This document shows positions 47,379 through 57,926 of a stretch of DNA of 64,000 nucleotides, piece after piece; positions within the stretch are counted from its first letter, which is position 1; each line of letters begins with the position of its first letter. Origin of the DNA: Planctomycetota bacterium (GTDB taxonomy: Bacteria > Planctomycetota > Planctomycetia > Pirellulales > Lacipirellulaceae). The position numbers and the translations under genes were made by a program. Below the pieces are notes generated by a model. The model was not told where the DNA came from, did no database searches, and was given only the letters and a program-made list of their open reading frames with translations. The stretch spans positions 62,001 to 126,000 of the forward strand of contig JAADGV010000032.1 in assembly GCA_013152205.1 (NCBI GenBank), given 5' to 3'.

Positions 47379-48338
47379 TCAGATTTGAAACTGTGTTTCG
47401 GGACACAGGTCGTCTGGTTCTTCGCTCTGCATTTTGAGTTTGGGTTTCTCTAGTACGACGGTCACATGAGGGTCGATGCTACGAGTTACCCAGACGCTGG
47501 AACCGATGACCGAGTCGTGGCCAATAACCGTTCGACCGCCAAGCACGGTGGCGTTGGCGTAGACGACCACGCGATCTTCGATGGTAGGATGCCGTTTTTG
47601 GCCACGGACGAGCTGGCCCTTGCCGTCGGTGCGGAAGCTGAGCGCACCGAGCGTCACGCCCTGATAAATCTTGACATTAGCCCCGATCTCGCAAGTCTCG
47701 CCGATAACGACACCCGTTCCATGGTCGATGAAAAAGTAGGGGCCGATCGAGGCGCCGGGATGAATGTCGATTCCCGTCTTGCTATGAGCCCATTCGCTCA
47801 TCATGCGAGGAATGAACGGGATCTGTAATTGGTTCAAAAGGTGGGCAAGCCGGTAGACAGTGATCGCTTCGAGACCCGGATAGCAAAAGATCACCTCGTC
47901 GAGGTTTTTGCATGCTGGATCGCCATCAAAAGCCGCCTGGACATCGGTGGCAAGCACCTTACGGAGATCAGAAAGCTGGTCGAGGAATTGTAGCGTCTTG
48001 GCTTGGCCAAGTGCTTCGAAGTCGTGGTCGGAATCGCAGTCGCTCGTGGCGCCGGCTTCGTGCCGCAATGCGCGGCCAATTTGGGTTGTTAGCCGATCGT
48101 GCAAGCGATCGATGAGATCGCCAACGTAGTAGCTGATGTTGCCGCGATGGAGGCCTTCGCGTCGGCGATAGCCGGGATAAAGAATCTCGGTGAGATCGTG
48201 GACCGAGGCAACAATCTCGTCGTAACTCGGCAACGGGCAATGATCGAGATGGTTGATTGTGCCCAGGTCGTCGTAGGTTTGGACAATGCGTTCGGTGATT
48301 TCGGGTAGCTGATCTTTGAGTCGAAAATCGGATGCCAT
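47379..48338 (-). CDS. cysE: Serine O-acetyltransferase
   Basis: [51 protein letters not shown] ribosome-binding site before ATG at 48338. Confidence 0.93.
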   Translation of the reverse strand: MASDFRLKDQLPEITERIVQTYDDLGTINHLDHCPLPSYDEIVASVHDLTEILYPGYRRREGLHRGNISYYVGDLIDRLHDRLTTQIGRALRHEAGATSDCDSDHDFEALGQAKTLQFLDQLSDLRKVLATDVQAAFDGDPACKNLDEVIFCYPGLEAITVYRLAHLLNQLQIPFIPRMMSEWAHSKTGIDIHPGASIGPYFFIDHGTGVVIGETCEIGANVKIYQGVTLGALSFRTDGKGQLVRGQKRHPTIEDRVVVYANATVLGGRTVIGHDSVIGSSVWVTRSIDPHVTVVLEKPKLKMQSEEPDDLCPETQFQI

Positions 48339-48369
48339 GGTATTTGCTCCCAACGCGATCTAAAGGAGG

Positions 48370-48479
48370 AGATTCGCGTCTAGCTGCTTGGGACGAATCT
48401 GGGAGAGACACGCCAGCGAAGGCGCACAGGGGGCGAGAGGGTCCGGCTCAGGCCGGACAGGTACAGAGACAACAGTCTC
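48370..48479 (-). promoter_or_regulatory. Three consecutive hairpins upstream of cysE (possible structured 5' leader)
   Basis: AGATTCG..CGAATCT (48370-48400), GTCCGGC-TCAG-GCCGGAC (48441-48458), GAGAC-AACA-GTCTC (48466-48479). Confidence 0.45.
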
Positions 48480-48791
48480 GGAGGGGGCTGTTCATTTGAC
48501 TTGGCAATCCTTCGTTGAATATCCCAGCTTCTACCAAGCCGACACCGCTTAGCACTGAAGGTTCACTCGGCAGGCTGAATAGACTGAGTTTAACTATTTT
48601 ACCAGCAGCCGGTATCACCCATAAGGTGCCAGCACTCTTTTCTCGGCGGTTAGAGCGACCTAAATCGGCTCAAAACAGCGTTATGGCGGGGATTCTTGCC
48701 GTATGTGGCCGAAACTCCACCATTTGTAAGGTACTCTTCAGATGGACATCAACACGAGCGATTCGAGAGTCCCGCACGTGGAGAAATCACC

Positions 48792-49184
48792 ATGGTCCAA
48801 CTATTGCTCAATTTCGACCCGAGCTTGAAGCTGATGTTGATCGGCCCGATCGCTATCGCCCTGGCAGCATGGGCATTGCGGCTGGCCTGCTCGTTCTCGT
48901 CGATTACGCCGCCCCCATTTCTTCAAGCCGTGCTGTCGATGGTGGCCATTATTGCAGCGCAGTTGGTGGTGCGGGTCTATCTTGAATTGAACCAAGTGCC
49001 GCCGGGGTTAGGACGAGTCGTCATTGCGCCGCTCATTACCTCAGCCGCGATGATCGGCATCTGTGTGCCGACCGGGCCGATGGCAGCCATCTCGGTCGCT
49101 ATTTTTCACGCAGGGATTTGCTTCCTGCTGTTCATGGGATTGGCAGCGGTTGGCGATACGCTGATTACGCCGCTGTTTGGGTAG
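48792..49184 (+). CDS. Hypothetical membrane protein
   Basis: Four hydrophobic segments; MVQLLLNFDPSLKL start. Confidence 0.7.
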   Translation: MVQLLLNFDPSLKLMLIGPIAIALAAWALRLACSFSSITPPPFLQAVLSMVAIIAAQLVVRVYLELNQVPPGLGRVVIAPLITSAAMIGICVPTGPMAAISVAIFHAGICFLLFMGLAAVGDTLITPLFG

Positions 49185-49224
49185 GCTGATGCTATGTCGC
49201 GACGGAACTGCACCGAAATCCGCA

Positions 49225-50049
49225 CTAGCGGCTGGCGATTCGTTCGGGGTAGACGACGAATTCGATACGCCGGTTTCTGGCCTTCCCCGCGTCTGTGGCA
49301 TTTGAGACCACGGGATGGTTTTCACCATGGCCGATGACAAATAGTTGCTGGGCAGGCATCACATTACGCTTTATCAACGTATTGTAAGTGGCTAGTGCCT
49401 GGGCGACTGAGAGATGATGATTGCTGGGAAACTGTTGCGAGTGAGTGGGTTTGTCGTCCGTGTGGCCTTCGATACCGATAATGTTGTTGGGGAAATTGCG
49501 TCGCAGGTCTGCTGCGACACTGAGAATCAATTGCTCGCCACCCTCTTTGGGATAGGGGCTGCCGGGCATGAAAATCTGATCTCCGGCAAGCTCGACCCGA
49601 ACGACGTCTCCATCTTGCCGCACGGTGGCGCCGGGAATGTCGCTAATGGTAAGATTCTTCAGCAAACTGTTATTGGCGCGAATTTCGGCCCCCGCTCGCT
49701 GCTGAACGGAAGCGACCAAAGCCGACGTTTTGGTGCGAAGTTGACTGTTGTCGTCACGCATCGCCAATAGCTGGCCGGTCGTTGTTTTTAACTGATCACG
49801 GGTGGCCGAGACTTCGTCAGTAAGCAACTGAACCTGCTGCCGCGATTGAGCCAAGAGCGACTCCAGCTCTTGATTGTTGGTATCGAGCGATTGAGCGCGG
49901 TTCTGATACTCTTGGCTTTGCTGGGCAACCAATTGCATCTGCTGCTGCATTGCCACGGTTGCTTGTTTGTTCGGCGATTTTACAAGCCGACCACAGCCGC
50001 TGGTCGCGGTGAGCAAAATGAGTCCGATTGATATCGTCAGGCGAGACAC
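49225..50049 (-). CDS. OmpA/MotB-domain lipoprotein with coiled coil
   Basis: Lipobox ATSGCG; IIGIEGHTDDKPTH...LSVAQALATYNTLIKRNV...VIGHGENHPVVSNATDAGKARNRRIEFVVYP. Confidence 0.93.
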   Translation of the reverse strand: MSRLTISIGLILLTATSGCGRLVKSPNKQATVAMQQQMQLVAQQSQEYQNRAQSLDTNNQELESLLAQSRQQVQLLTDEVSATRDQLKTTTGQLLAMRDDNSQLRTKTSALVASVQQRAGAEIRANNSLLKNLTISDIPGATVRQDGDVVRVELAGDQIFMPGSPYPKEGGEQLILSVAADLRRNFPNNIIGIEGHTDDKPTHSQQFPSNHHLSVAQALATYNTLIKRNVMPAQQLFVIGHGENHPVVSNATDAGKARNRRIEFVVYPERIASR

Positions 50050-50172
50050 TTCGGTCGTTCCGTCAAATAAGAATTTAGTCGGGAAATTGTTTCTGGCGTC
50101 GAGAGACAGCAGAGAGCCGCCTCTTGATCGGGCAGGAACGGTAACAAGCTACTAAAAGGCGGGCAAGGTCAG

Positions 50173-50682
50173 CTATGAAGTGACGGTGCTAGCACCGGGT
50201 GGTGTTTGAATATCTGGATACCGACCATAGAACCGTTTGATGAAGTTGCGGTGCCAGCGTTGCCGTTTATGGGGCTGCCAGCCATGGCGAGCTAGCAAAC
50301 GGTCGGAGAGACGCGAATTCGAGGCGTCGCAGAGAAGGGCATCCGTCTGTTTGAGCTGGGCAATGGCGTCGAGCGTAGTCATCGCGGCACAAACGGTCGC
50401 ATAGGGCGTGTGAGCGGTTGTCACCACGTACTTGAGGGCGAGAAAGTTGCGATGGCGCCAAGGCTGGTTGTAGTAAAGCAGACAACGGTCGGATTGGCCG
50501 CGGGCGTGGTAGTTGGAGCCTACGGGCCAAATTTCGGGCCAAGCGAGCCATTTCGGCCAAGGGCGAAAGTGGATGGCCGTGAGCATGCCCGCTGAAGTTT
50601 CAATCACTCCATAGCGATGGTCGCAGATCTGCTGCTCTGCTTCGCCCCACTGCCGGACGGTGTGCCAAAGGGATCGGGCCAT
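50173..50682 (-). CDS. Conserved hypothetical protein
   Basis: MARSLWHTVRQWGEAEQQICDHRYGVIETSAG...; start chosen to avoid overlap with the upstream gene. Confidence 0.65.
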   Translation of the reverse strand: MARSLWHTVRQWGEAEQQICDHRYGVIETSAGMLTAIHFRPWPKWLAWPEIWPVGSNYHARGQSDRCLLYYNQPWRHRNFLALKYVVTTAHTPYATVCAAMTTLDAIAQLKQTDALLCDASNSRLSDRLLARHGWQPHKRQRWHRNFIKRFYGRYPDIQTPPGASTVTS

Positions 50683-50705
50683 TATCGAGGATCCTACATC
50701 AACGA

Positions 50706-52067
50706 TTATTTCGGTGGAGGAAACAGGCGGACTTTGATCATTTGCCAAATCGCTAACATGATGCCTAGCAGGGCAAAGCTAGCGATAAGCACCGCCGCAA
50801 TTAGCCAGCCGTGCAGAAAAACGTCTTGGATTCTTACCGACCAGAAATCGGGCCAGCGGATTGCCACCACCAAGGCCCCTAGGCAAAGGAATGGGCCGTA
50901 GGGAATAACATCGTCGCGGCGTAATAGCAGTTGAAAGATGCCCACAACAAGCCCGGCAAATGGAGCAACAAAAAAGATGATGACGCCAGCCTGCCAGCCG
51001 AGGAAGGTGCCGACCATCATCATGAGAGTCACATCGCCGAACCCCATCGCTTCACGTTTTAATGCAGCCGTGCCGACAATTCGCACGATCCAGATCATGC
51101 CTCCGCTGACAGCCATGCCTACAAGGGCGGTTAGTAACCCCATCCAGGCAGGCCCGCCCCACCACCAGACACCGGCAACCGCAAGGCTGCCTAGCCAGGC
51201 GATGACGGCAAGCGGTGGGCGGGTGAGTTCTCTGACGACTCGCCGAGCAATGAGGCTGAGTGCTCGGCAGGTGCCGTGGCGGCCTCGCCAAATGCGTGGG
51301 GTGAGCGCGAAGCACCATAACCACCAACAGGCTTGACCAATGAGTAGCGAACCCCATCGCGGAGCGCCATCCAAGTTGGATGGCCAATCGTTGGGAGTGG
51401 CTAAAGTGGTCGGCTCGGCATAAATTGGAACGTTGCCAAATTCAAGCGGTAGCACGACGGTTTCGCCGAGGATTGGTGCAACGGTTGGCACTCCGACATG
51501 CGGAAGTAGGCTAATCGGCAACAGTGTGGCCAGCAGCAAACCAAACAGGGTGCCCGGGACGGTGATTTCGTCGGGGATGATTTTTTCGTCGATATCAATA
51601 AAGCTTGCCGCCGCCATCAGGGTAATCAACACGACATGGTTGAAGAAGGTGGCGTGGGGCATCCAGTCGGAAACGACCGGTGCCGCGACACCAACCGGCA
51701 TACTGCCCGTTGCTAATTTCAGCAGTTCCACAAGCTGCTGATGGACGAGCCATTGTTGGTCGACTTCCCACCAGTAGAGCCAAGCCAGTCCGGCACCCAT
51801 GGCGAGTTCGATTGCAAGCGGCCGAATCCAGAAACCTCGGCCATGCAAGGAATGTTCGCGTCGCAGTCCGCCCCACCCTAGCACGGGAATACGATCGGTA
51901 CGTTTTCGGGATGGTGCGCCCTCAGGACGCGGGCCCCAAGGCGAAATCTCTCGGGGATACCAGGCGAGCCGATAAATGGCCCAGTTCACCAGCGCCCCCA
52001 ATACCAGTCCGATCAGAAAGACCATGAGCAGGCGCATCGGCAGCGGTAACGCAAACAACTGGAGCAT
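50706..52067 (-). CDS. Prepilin peptidase (A24 family)
   Basis: FASFIDIDEKIIPDEITVPGTLFG-like (AASFIDIDEKIIPDEITVPG), MGFGDVTLMMMVGTFLGWQAG. Confidence 0.92.
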   Translation of the reverse strand: MLQLFALPLPMRLLMVFLIGLVLGALVNWAIYRLAWYPREISPWGPRPEGAPSRKRTDRIPVLGWGGLRREHSLHGRGFWIRPLAIELAMGAGLAWLYWWEVDQQWLVHQQLVELLKLATGSMPVGVAAPVVSDWMPHATFFNHVVLITLMAAASFIDIDEKIIPDEITVPGTLFGLLLATLLPISLLPHVGVPTVAPILGETVVLPLEFGNVPIYAEPTTLATPNDWPSNLDGAPRWGSLLIGQACWWLWCFALTPRIWRGRHGTCRALSLIARRVVRELTRPPLAVIAWLGSLAVAGVWWWGGPAWMGLLTALVGMAVSGGMIWIVRIVGTAALKREAMGFGDVTLMMMVGTFLGWQAGVIIFFVAPFAGLVVGIFQLLLRRDDVIPYGPFLCLGALVVAIRWPDFWSVRIQDVFLHGWLIAAVLIASFALLGIMLAIWQMIKVRLFPPPK

Positions 52068-52104
52068 GACAGGTCGCTAACAGGACGTGGTAGGTGGCGA
52101 GGGC

Positions 52105-52638
52105 TTAGCTGGAAGAACTGAGTTGAGCCGCGATTTCGGCGGCTATCTCAGCGGGGACCCTATCTTCCGTATCGACCTCAAGAGTAGCACATGCCCGGTA
52201 AATTGGCTCACGTTGCTTTAGGAGAACCTCAATTTCGGTCCGACCACCGTGATTAGTCAGGTTAGGACGCCTAGCACCAGTCGTTGGATCGGCTGAAATA
52301 CGCCGCTCAATGGCAGAAGCCGAGGCGGTAAGCCAGACAACCGCTTGGCACTGGGCAAGACAATTGCGGCTATCTTCTCGCAAAATAGCGCCTCCGCCCA
52401 AGGCGAGGACGGTTTTTTTTCGGTCGCATAGGTTGGCAACGAGGGTCGCTTCGAGGTCTCGAAAAACACCCTCCCCCGACTCTTCAAAGATGGCGGCAAT
52501 CGTTTTGCCGGCTTGCGTTTCGATTTCGTCGTCGACGTCTACCCAACCGTAGTCCAATAGCTCGGCCAACAGACGGGCCACCGTAGTCTTGCCGGTGCCG
52601 CGATAACCAATCAAGGCGATGACAGTTGATGACGGCAT
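52105..52638 (-). CDS. aroK: Shikimate kinase
   Basis: VIALIGYRGTGKTTVARLLAELL, WVDVDDEIETQAGKTIAAIFEESGEGVFRDLE, VLALGGGAIL. Confidence 0.95.
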   Translation of the reverse strand: MPSSTVIALIGYRGTGKTTVARLLAELLDYGWVDVDDEIETQAGKTIAAIFEESGEGVFRDLEATLVANLCDRKKTVLALGGGAILREDSRNCLAQCQAVVWLTASASAIERRISADPTTGARRPNLTNHGGRTEIEVLLKQREPIYRACATLEVDTEDRVPAEIAAEIAAQLSSSS

Positions 52639-52646
52639 AGTTTTCC

Positions 52647-54149
52647 TTAGTAGCGAACAGGCCCGATGGCCTTCTTTAGCACGTCGCGCATGATGCTGGA
52701 CGGAACCTCTTGCCGGGTGAACAGGAAGAATTGCAAGAGTGCTTGCCGGACAAACATTTCGACACCGGTGACCGTTTGACAATTCTGCGAACGACTATCT
52801 TTGATAAGCAGCGTTGACTCAGGATTGTAAACCGTATCGAAGACCAACATCGATGGTTTTAAGCTAGTCTTGCTCATCGGCGATTCGTCGACATTGGGGT
52901 GCATACCAATGGGCGTGCAGTTGACGAGCAGATCGCAATGCACACGTTGCCTGGTCTCCCAGTCAACCGCTTTGCAATCGTAGGTTTCAGCGAGACGATC
53001 GGAGCGTTTCCTGGTCCGCGAAGCTACGGTAACCAGAGCGCCGCGTTTTCTCAGTCCAAAGACGATCGGACGGGCAACCCCACCTGCCCCGAGCACCAGG
53101 GCACGTTTATTTTTTAGTGGGCTTGGCTGGGCACCGACCTTGCCGAGTGCCTGTTCGAGGCAATCCATGGCGGCGTTGTAGTCGGTGTTGTAACCAATCG
53201 TTTCTGCGCCGTCGAACACCACGGTATTCACCGCAGCAATACTTTTGACCGGAGGGTCGATTTTGTTGAGGTGTCGGGCAATGGCCTCTTTATGAGGGAT
53301 CGTCACGCTAAGTCCGCGAATACCGAGGCGATGTGCATCCTTAATAAATTGATCGAGACTATCGGAAGGCACCCGAAACGGGCAATAAACGGCGTTGACC
53401 CCTTTCGCATGAAAAGCCGCATTGTGTATCTGTGGGCTGAGGCTATGCCCTACCGGGTCGGCAATGACACCATAGACGGCGGTATCCAGATTGATATCCT
53501 CGTACCGATAGATCTCGTTCATCTGCTTGAAGCTGAGCTGTCCTGGTGCGAGTGCCCGTTCGTGGTGGAATGTGGCGTAGGTAAATGGGGCCCCGAACTT
53601 GGGAGCAAGAATCCGCGACGGGGTGCCGATGTCGCCCATACACATGGCGACGGTTGGAATTTCGCTTTCCTGCATCAACTCGAGCATTCGCAAGTTGTCG
53701 TGCGGGTCGTTTGCCGTGGTAGCGATCTTAATGATGTCAGGATCGCATTTGGCCATCCGTGTGTACAGATCGCGTAAGTCTTTGGGAGTTTTACGGAAGT
53801 TGTGATAGCTGATGATACGTTTGGTTTTGCCAAAACGTGGAATCTGCGCTGCAATGTCTTCTTCGATATCCACATAGTCGACGCCTTCGGCAATCGCTTC
53901 GCGCAGGAGCAGTTGTCGGGCCTCCTCGGTGCCACTCCACTTGCCGCCGTCTTCTCGGCGCCGGCAGGTAATGATCACTTGGCAATTTTCAGGTCGGTTT
54001 GCCATTAACCGGCCAATGTTGATCCGACCGGCAACATAGTCCAGCCGAAGCTCGACCATCTTGGCGCCTTCTTCAGCCAAGTGGCGATGCTCGGCCATAA
54101 TATGCTTGTGGCGACTACGTCCTATGGCAACACAAATCATGGGTATCAT
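52647..54149 (-). CDS. aroDE: Fused type I 3-dehydroquinate dehydratase / shikimate dehydrogenase
   Basis: MVELRLDYVAGR, CRRREDGGKW, ISYHNF (AroD); YGVIADPVGHSLSPQIHNAAF, LGAGGVARPIVFGL (AroE). Confidence 0.95.
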   Translation of the reverse strand: MIPMICVAIGRSRHKHIMAEHRHLAEEGAKMVELRLDYVAGRINIGRLMANRPENCQVIITCRRREDGGKWSGTEEARQLLLREAIAEGVDYVDIEEDIAAQIPRFGKTKRIISYHNFRKTPKDLRDLYTRMAKCDPDIIKIATTANDPHDNLRMLELMQESEIPTVAMCMGDIGTPSRILAPKFGAPFTYATFHHERALAPGQLSFKQMNEIYRYEDINLDTAVYGVIADPVGHSLSPQIHNAAFHAKGVNAVYCPFRVPSDSLDQFIKDAHRLGIRGLSVTIPHKEAIARHLNKIDPPVKSIAAVNTVVFDGAETIGYNTDYNAAMDCLEQALGKVGAQPSPLKNKRALVLGAGGVARPIVFGLRKRGALVTVASRTRKRSDRLAETYDCKAVDWETRQRVHCDLLVNCTPIGMHPNVDESPMSKTSLKPSMLVFDTVYNPESTLLIKDSRSQNCQTVTGVEMFVRQALLQFFLFTRQEVPSSIMRDVLKKAIGPVRY

Positions 54150-54172
54150 CAATTCCTTGCAGAAGTCTCGGA

Positions 54173-54228
54173 GTAGCCGGGCCGCCACGCGGTCCGGAGG
54201 CCCCGGAGGCAAGTGTGCCTCCGGCTAC
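54173..54228. repeat. Nested hairpin upstream of aroDE
   Basis: CCGGAGGCA-AGTG-TGCCTCCGG (54203-54224); outer GTAGCCGG (54173-54180) / CCGGCTAC (54221-54228). Confidence 0.7.
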
Positions 54229-54274
54229 CATAGCCAACTCACAATTTCATACGGCTTAGTACGACAACGTTAGG

Positions 54275-54461
54275 TTTAACCACAACGGCACAACGGACAC
54301 AACGAAAAGGGCCTACAATCGAATTGTTTACCAGCCTAGCCATGAGACTAACCCGACTGCCTTGTTGATTGTATCCAATCACACGCTGGCTTACTTTTAG
54401 AATCTTGTTCCAACCTTACTGGCTCACTCGTCGTTGTGCTCGTCGTGCCGTCGTGGTTCAA
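54275..54461. repeat. ~187-bp intergenic element with 35-nt inverted arms
   Basis: TTTAACCACAACGGCACAACGGACACAACGAAAAG (54275-54309) vs CTCGTCGTTGTGCTCGTCGTGCCGTCGTGGTTCAA (54427-54461), 28/35 complementary. Confidence 0.85.
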
Positions 54462-54520
54462 TGAACCTAGCGCTGCGGTATTAGAGCACCAGTCTATTGT
54501 GATGGAAGTATTGCTACGAA

Positions 54521-56380
54521 TCAAACCCGCTTGAATTGGCGATCGAGCTGTTCACGGGTAAAAACCAGCGCCGTAGGCCGACCGTGCGGACAATGATGGT
54601 GATCCTGGGCCAAATGCCGCTGGGCGAGTAGGGCATCGACCTCTTCGGGAGTGAGGCTATCGCCGTATTTGACGGCTGCTTTGCAAGCAATCATGTGCAT
54701 GAGCTCGTCGAGCAGGTCGCGTGGGCTGGGTTGTTTGCCTTCGGTTTGTAGCCCTTCGATCAGGCCCTGGAGCACCTCGTGGGGGCTAAAATTCGATAGC
54801 ATCGCAGGGTAAGCCGACACCAAAACCGTTTCGCCACCAAAGGGCTCGACCGCGACTCCCAGCTGGCTGAGTAGCTCACGATTCTCTAAAACGGCGGCGG
54901 CTTCGCTAGCTGCCAGGTCGACCGGTTCGGGGACCAGCAGACGTTGGCTCTCAATCGATCCAGAAAGCACTTTGTCACGCAGCGACTCGTACAGAATCCG
55001 TTCGTGCAAGGCGTGTTGATCGATGACCTCTAAGCCTTCTTCGTTTTCAACGACCAAGTATCGATTGTGAATCTGCAAAGCCGATGGCGCGAAATGGGGT
55101 GCGGGGGTAGCCGATTCGCCCACCACCGGGTCTACCCGATTCGTAGCCCCATCAGCTGGCGGAAATGTTGCGCCAGTTGGTGGCGCAACCGTGTGCATCT
55201 GCAACGGCTCCACGGGGCGATAGGGTGGGATTTGGCCCGTGCCGCCCGACCATGTGTTACCACTCTCGGGCTTGGGGTCGTTTAATTGCCGCTTTGCCCA
55301 ATCGAACAGTTCGCTTGTCTGAGGTGTGGCAGCAGCGATTTCGTCTTCGGAGTCTGTGGCTGCGCCGGGTACGCTGCCCCGTGCAACCAAATCGGTGGAC
55401 AGGAACTTCGACCGCAAAGAACCTAGCAACTGGCTGTAAATTCGTCCGCCGTCTTGAAATCGCACTTCGAGCTTGGTGGGGTGGACATTGACATCAACAA
55501 GTTCGGGGGCAATTTCAAGATGCAAAAAGCAAACAGGATATCGGCCCGTGAGCAGCAGCCCACGATAAGCCTCGCCGAGCGCGTGCTGAAGCGATCGATC
55601 GCGGATGTGCCGTCCGTTGAGAAAGAGGTACTGCATACGGTTGTTGCCCCGGCTGTGCGTGGGGTTAGCAACGTATCCGTGCAGGCGAATCTGGTCGTCC
55701 TCGCTGTCGATGGCGATCAAGCTTTCAGCGATTTGCGAGCCGCAAAGTGCCGCGATCCGATCTCGGGGATCGTCCGTGGGCGGCAGGTCGTGAATTAAAC
55801 GGCCACCGTGCGTGAGCGAAAAGTGGACGCACGGATGGGCCAAAGCCAAGCGGCAGACGGCTTCGGTGAGGTGCCCCATCTCGGTCTGTGTGGTCCGCAT
55901 GTACTTGTGCCGAACCGGCGTGTTGAAAAACAGTTGTCGAACTTCGACCGAAGTGCCCGTTGGGCAACCGACAGGACGTATCGGTTCGTGCCGTCCTCCG
56001 ACCACTTCAAGTTCGGCCCCCGCTTCGCAATCTGCTGGCCGGCTGCGGAGTAAGAGGCGGCTAATTTCGGCGATCGAGGCGAGCGCTTCGCCGCGAAACC
56101 CTAGCGTATGCACGCGAAACAGGTCGTCTGCGTCGGCGATTTTGCTGGTCGCGTGACTAGCCACGGCTAGGGTGAGCTGATCGGCACTGATACCACACCC
56201 ATTATCCGTAATACGGATGAGGTCTGCCCCGCCCTTCTCGACCACCACGTCGATGCGCGTCGCCCCGGCATCGAGCGAGTTTTCCAGCAGCTCTTTGACG
56301 ACACTCGCAGGCCGCTCGATGACTTCGCCAGCAGCGATCTTGTTGATCACGCTCGTCGGTAATTGACAAATGGAGGGCAT
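54521..56380 (-). CDS. mutL: DNA mismatch repair protein MutL
   Basis: INKIAAGEVIERPASVVKELLENSLDAGATRI, DNGCGI, GFRGEALASIAEISRL. Confidence 0.97.
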   Translation of the reverse strand: MPSICQLPTSVINKIAAGEVIERPASVVKELLENSLDAGATRIDVVVEKGGADLIRITDNGCGISADQLTLAVASHATSKIADADDLFRVHTLGFRGEALASIAEISRLLLRSRPADCEAGAELEVVGGRHEPIRPVGCPTGTSVEVRQLFFNTPVRHKYMRTTQTEMGHLTEAVCRLALAHPCVHFSLTHGGRLIHDLPPTDDPRDRIAALCGSQIAESLIAIDSEDDQIRLHGYVANPTHSRGNNRMQYLFLNGRHIRDRSLQHALGEAYRGLLLTGRYPVCFLHLEIAPELVDVNVHPTKLEVRFQDGGRIYSQLLGSLRSKFLSTDLVARGSVPGAATDSEDEIAAATPQTSELFDWAKRQLNDPKPESGNTWSGGTGQIPPYRPVEPLQMHTVAPPTGATFPPADGATNRVDPVVGESATPAPHFAPSALQIHNRYLVVENEEGLEVIDQHALHERILYESLRDKVLSGSIESQRLLVPEPVDLAASEAAAVLENRELLSQLGVAVEPFGGETVLVSAYPAMLSNFSPHEVLQGLIEGLQTEGKQPSPRDLLDELMHMIACKAAVKYGDSLTPEEVDALLAQRHLAQDHHHCPHGRPTALVFTREQLDRQFKRV

Positions 56381-56430
56381 AAGAGAAAAGGTCAAACGTG
56401 GGCTAGCTGGATAAGAAAGTGGCGGCAGTG

Positions 56431-57825
56431 TTAAAGCTGATATTCTTTGATTTTTCGGTAGAGCGTCCGTTCGCCGATGCCCAACAGTTTTGCTGCCTCT
56501 TCGCGATTTCCACTTGTGAATTGCAAAGTCTCAGCGATATACAGGCTTTCGATTTCTGCGAGCGGTTTGCCAACCAAGTCGCCCAGGCCGCGACCGCCCG
56601 CGTCGGTGGTGGTTTGATCGTTTGGCGCCAAATCGGTGGGGAGATCGTCTAGATCAAGCACGCCATCGTAGTCTACCACCACCATGCTCTCCACGGTGTT
56701 TTTAAGTTGCCGAACATTGCCGGGCCAATCGAAAGCCATTAACCGACGGCGTACGGCTGTTGTCATGCTCGCGATGTCTTTGTGATGCCGTTGGCTGTGC
56801 ATTTTGATGAAATGATCGATCAAGAGCGGAATGTCTTGGCTTCGCTCGGCCAAACTGGGCAAACTTATCGAGACGACTTTGATTCGATGGTAAAGGTCTT
56901 CTCGGAATGTCCCCGCCTTGATGGCATCTTCTAAATCTCGATTGGTGGCCGAAAGGATACGGACGTTGACTTCGATAGTTTCGTTCGAGCCAACACGAGT
57001 GATTTCGCCACTCTCAAGTACCCGTAGCAACTTGATCTGCGTTGGCAACGGCATGTCGCCGACCTCGTCGAGAAACAAGGTGCCGCCGTGGGCATACTCG
57101 AACTTTCCGATACGGTCGACACTCGCATCGGTGAAAGCGCCTTTGATATGCCCAAAGAGTTCGCTTTCGAGAATGTTTTCGCTCAGCGCCGCGCAGTTGA
57201 GGCCGACGAAGGGGCGTTTTTTCCGAGGGCTATTCTGGTGGATTGCCTGAGCGATAAGCTCTTTTCCGGTGCCCGTGTCGCCTTGGATCAGGATGGTGGC
57301 ATCGGTAGGAGCGATGCGTCGCAGGCGGTCGATAACGTCGTGCATCGGGGGGCTATTGCCGATGACGCCTTCGAAACCGAATTTCTCGTCCAGCCGGCGA
57401 CTTAGCTCGGCATTCGCCCGGCGGAGGTGCTGATTTCGAGAAGCCGTATCGACCACAGCCCGAAGCTGCTTGAGATCGAGGGGTTTTAGCAAGTAGTTAA
57501 ACGCCCCTTGCTGCATGGCTTCGACCGCAGATTGGACGGTGCCGTGTCCGGTGACGAGAATGACCTCGGCATCGGGCAACACCTCGTTGCACTTCGCTAG
57601 GATTTCTAGCCCACCGACATCCGGCATTTTGAGATCGCTGATGACGATTTCAAACGTATCTTTTTCCAGCAACTCAGCGCCCCCTGCGCCGGTGGTCGCA
57701 ACCGTGCATTGATAGCCAACACGAGAGAGGCTGTCGGCCATGGTCTCGGCGTGGGCAGCGTCGTTGTCGATAATCAGCGCCCTGATAGGCGGGCCAGTGC
57801 TGGCGGTTGTCTTCGATGCGGGCAT
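56431..57825 (-). CDS. Sigma-54-dependent response regulator (NtrC family)
   Basis: Receiver domain; [36 protein letters not shown]-terminal Fis-like HTH. Confidence 0.95.
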   Translation of the reverse strand: MPASKTTASTGPPIRALIIDNDAAHAETMADSLSRVGYQCTVATTGAGGAELLEKDTFEIVISDLKMPDVGGLEILAKCNEVLPDAEVILVTGHGTVQSAVEAMQQGAFNYLLKPLDLKQLRAVVDTASRNQHLRRANAELSRRLDEKFGFEGVIGNSPPMHDVIDRLRRIAPTDATILIQGDTGTGKELIAQAIHQNSPRKKRPFVGLNCAALSENILESELFGHIKGAFTDASVDRIGKFEYAHGGTLFLDEVGDMPLPTQIKLLRVLESGEITRVGSNETIEVNVRILSATNRDLEDAIKAGTFREDLYHRIKVVSISLPSLAERSQDIPLLIDHFIKMHSQRHHKDIASMTTAVRRRLMAFDWPGNVRQLKNTVESMVVVDYDGVLDLDDLPTDLAPNDQTTTDAGGRGLGDLVGKPLAEIESLYIAETLQFTSGNREEAAKLLGIGERTLYRKIKEYQL

Positions 57826-57926
57826 AACGGTTATAGTTCTACAATAAGCGACTCAAGGCGGGCAACCGTGGCGAATGGAGCCGGGAGCCAATCACTATTT
57901 TTGAAGCTGGGTATCTCTGGGGGAGT

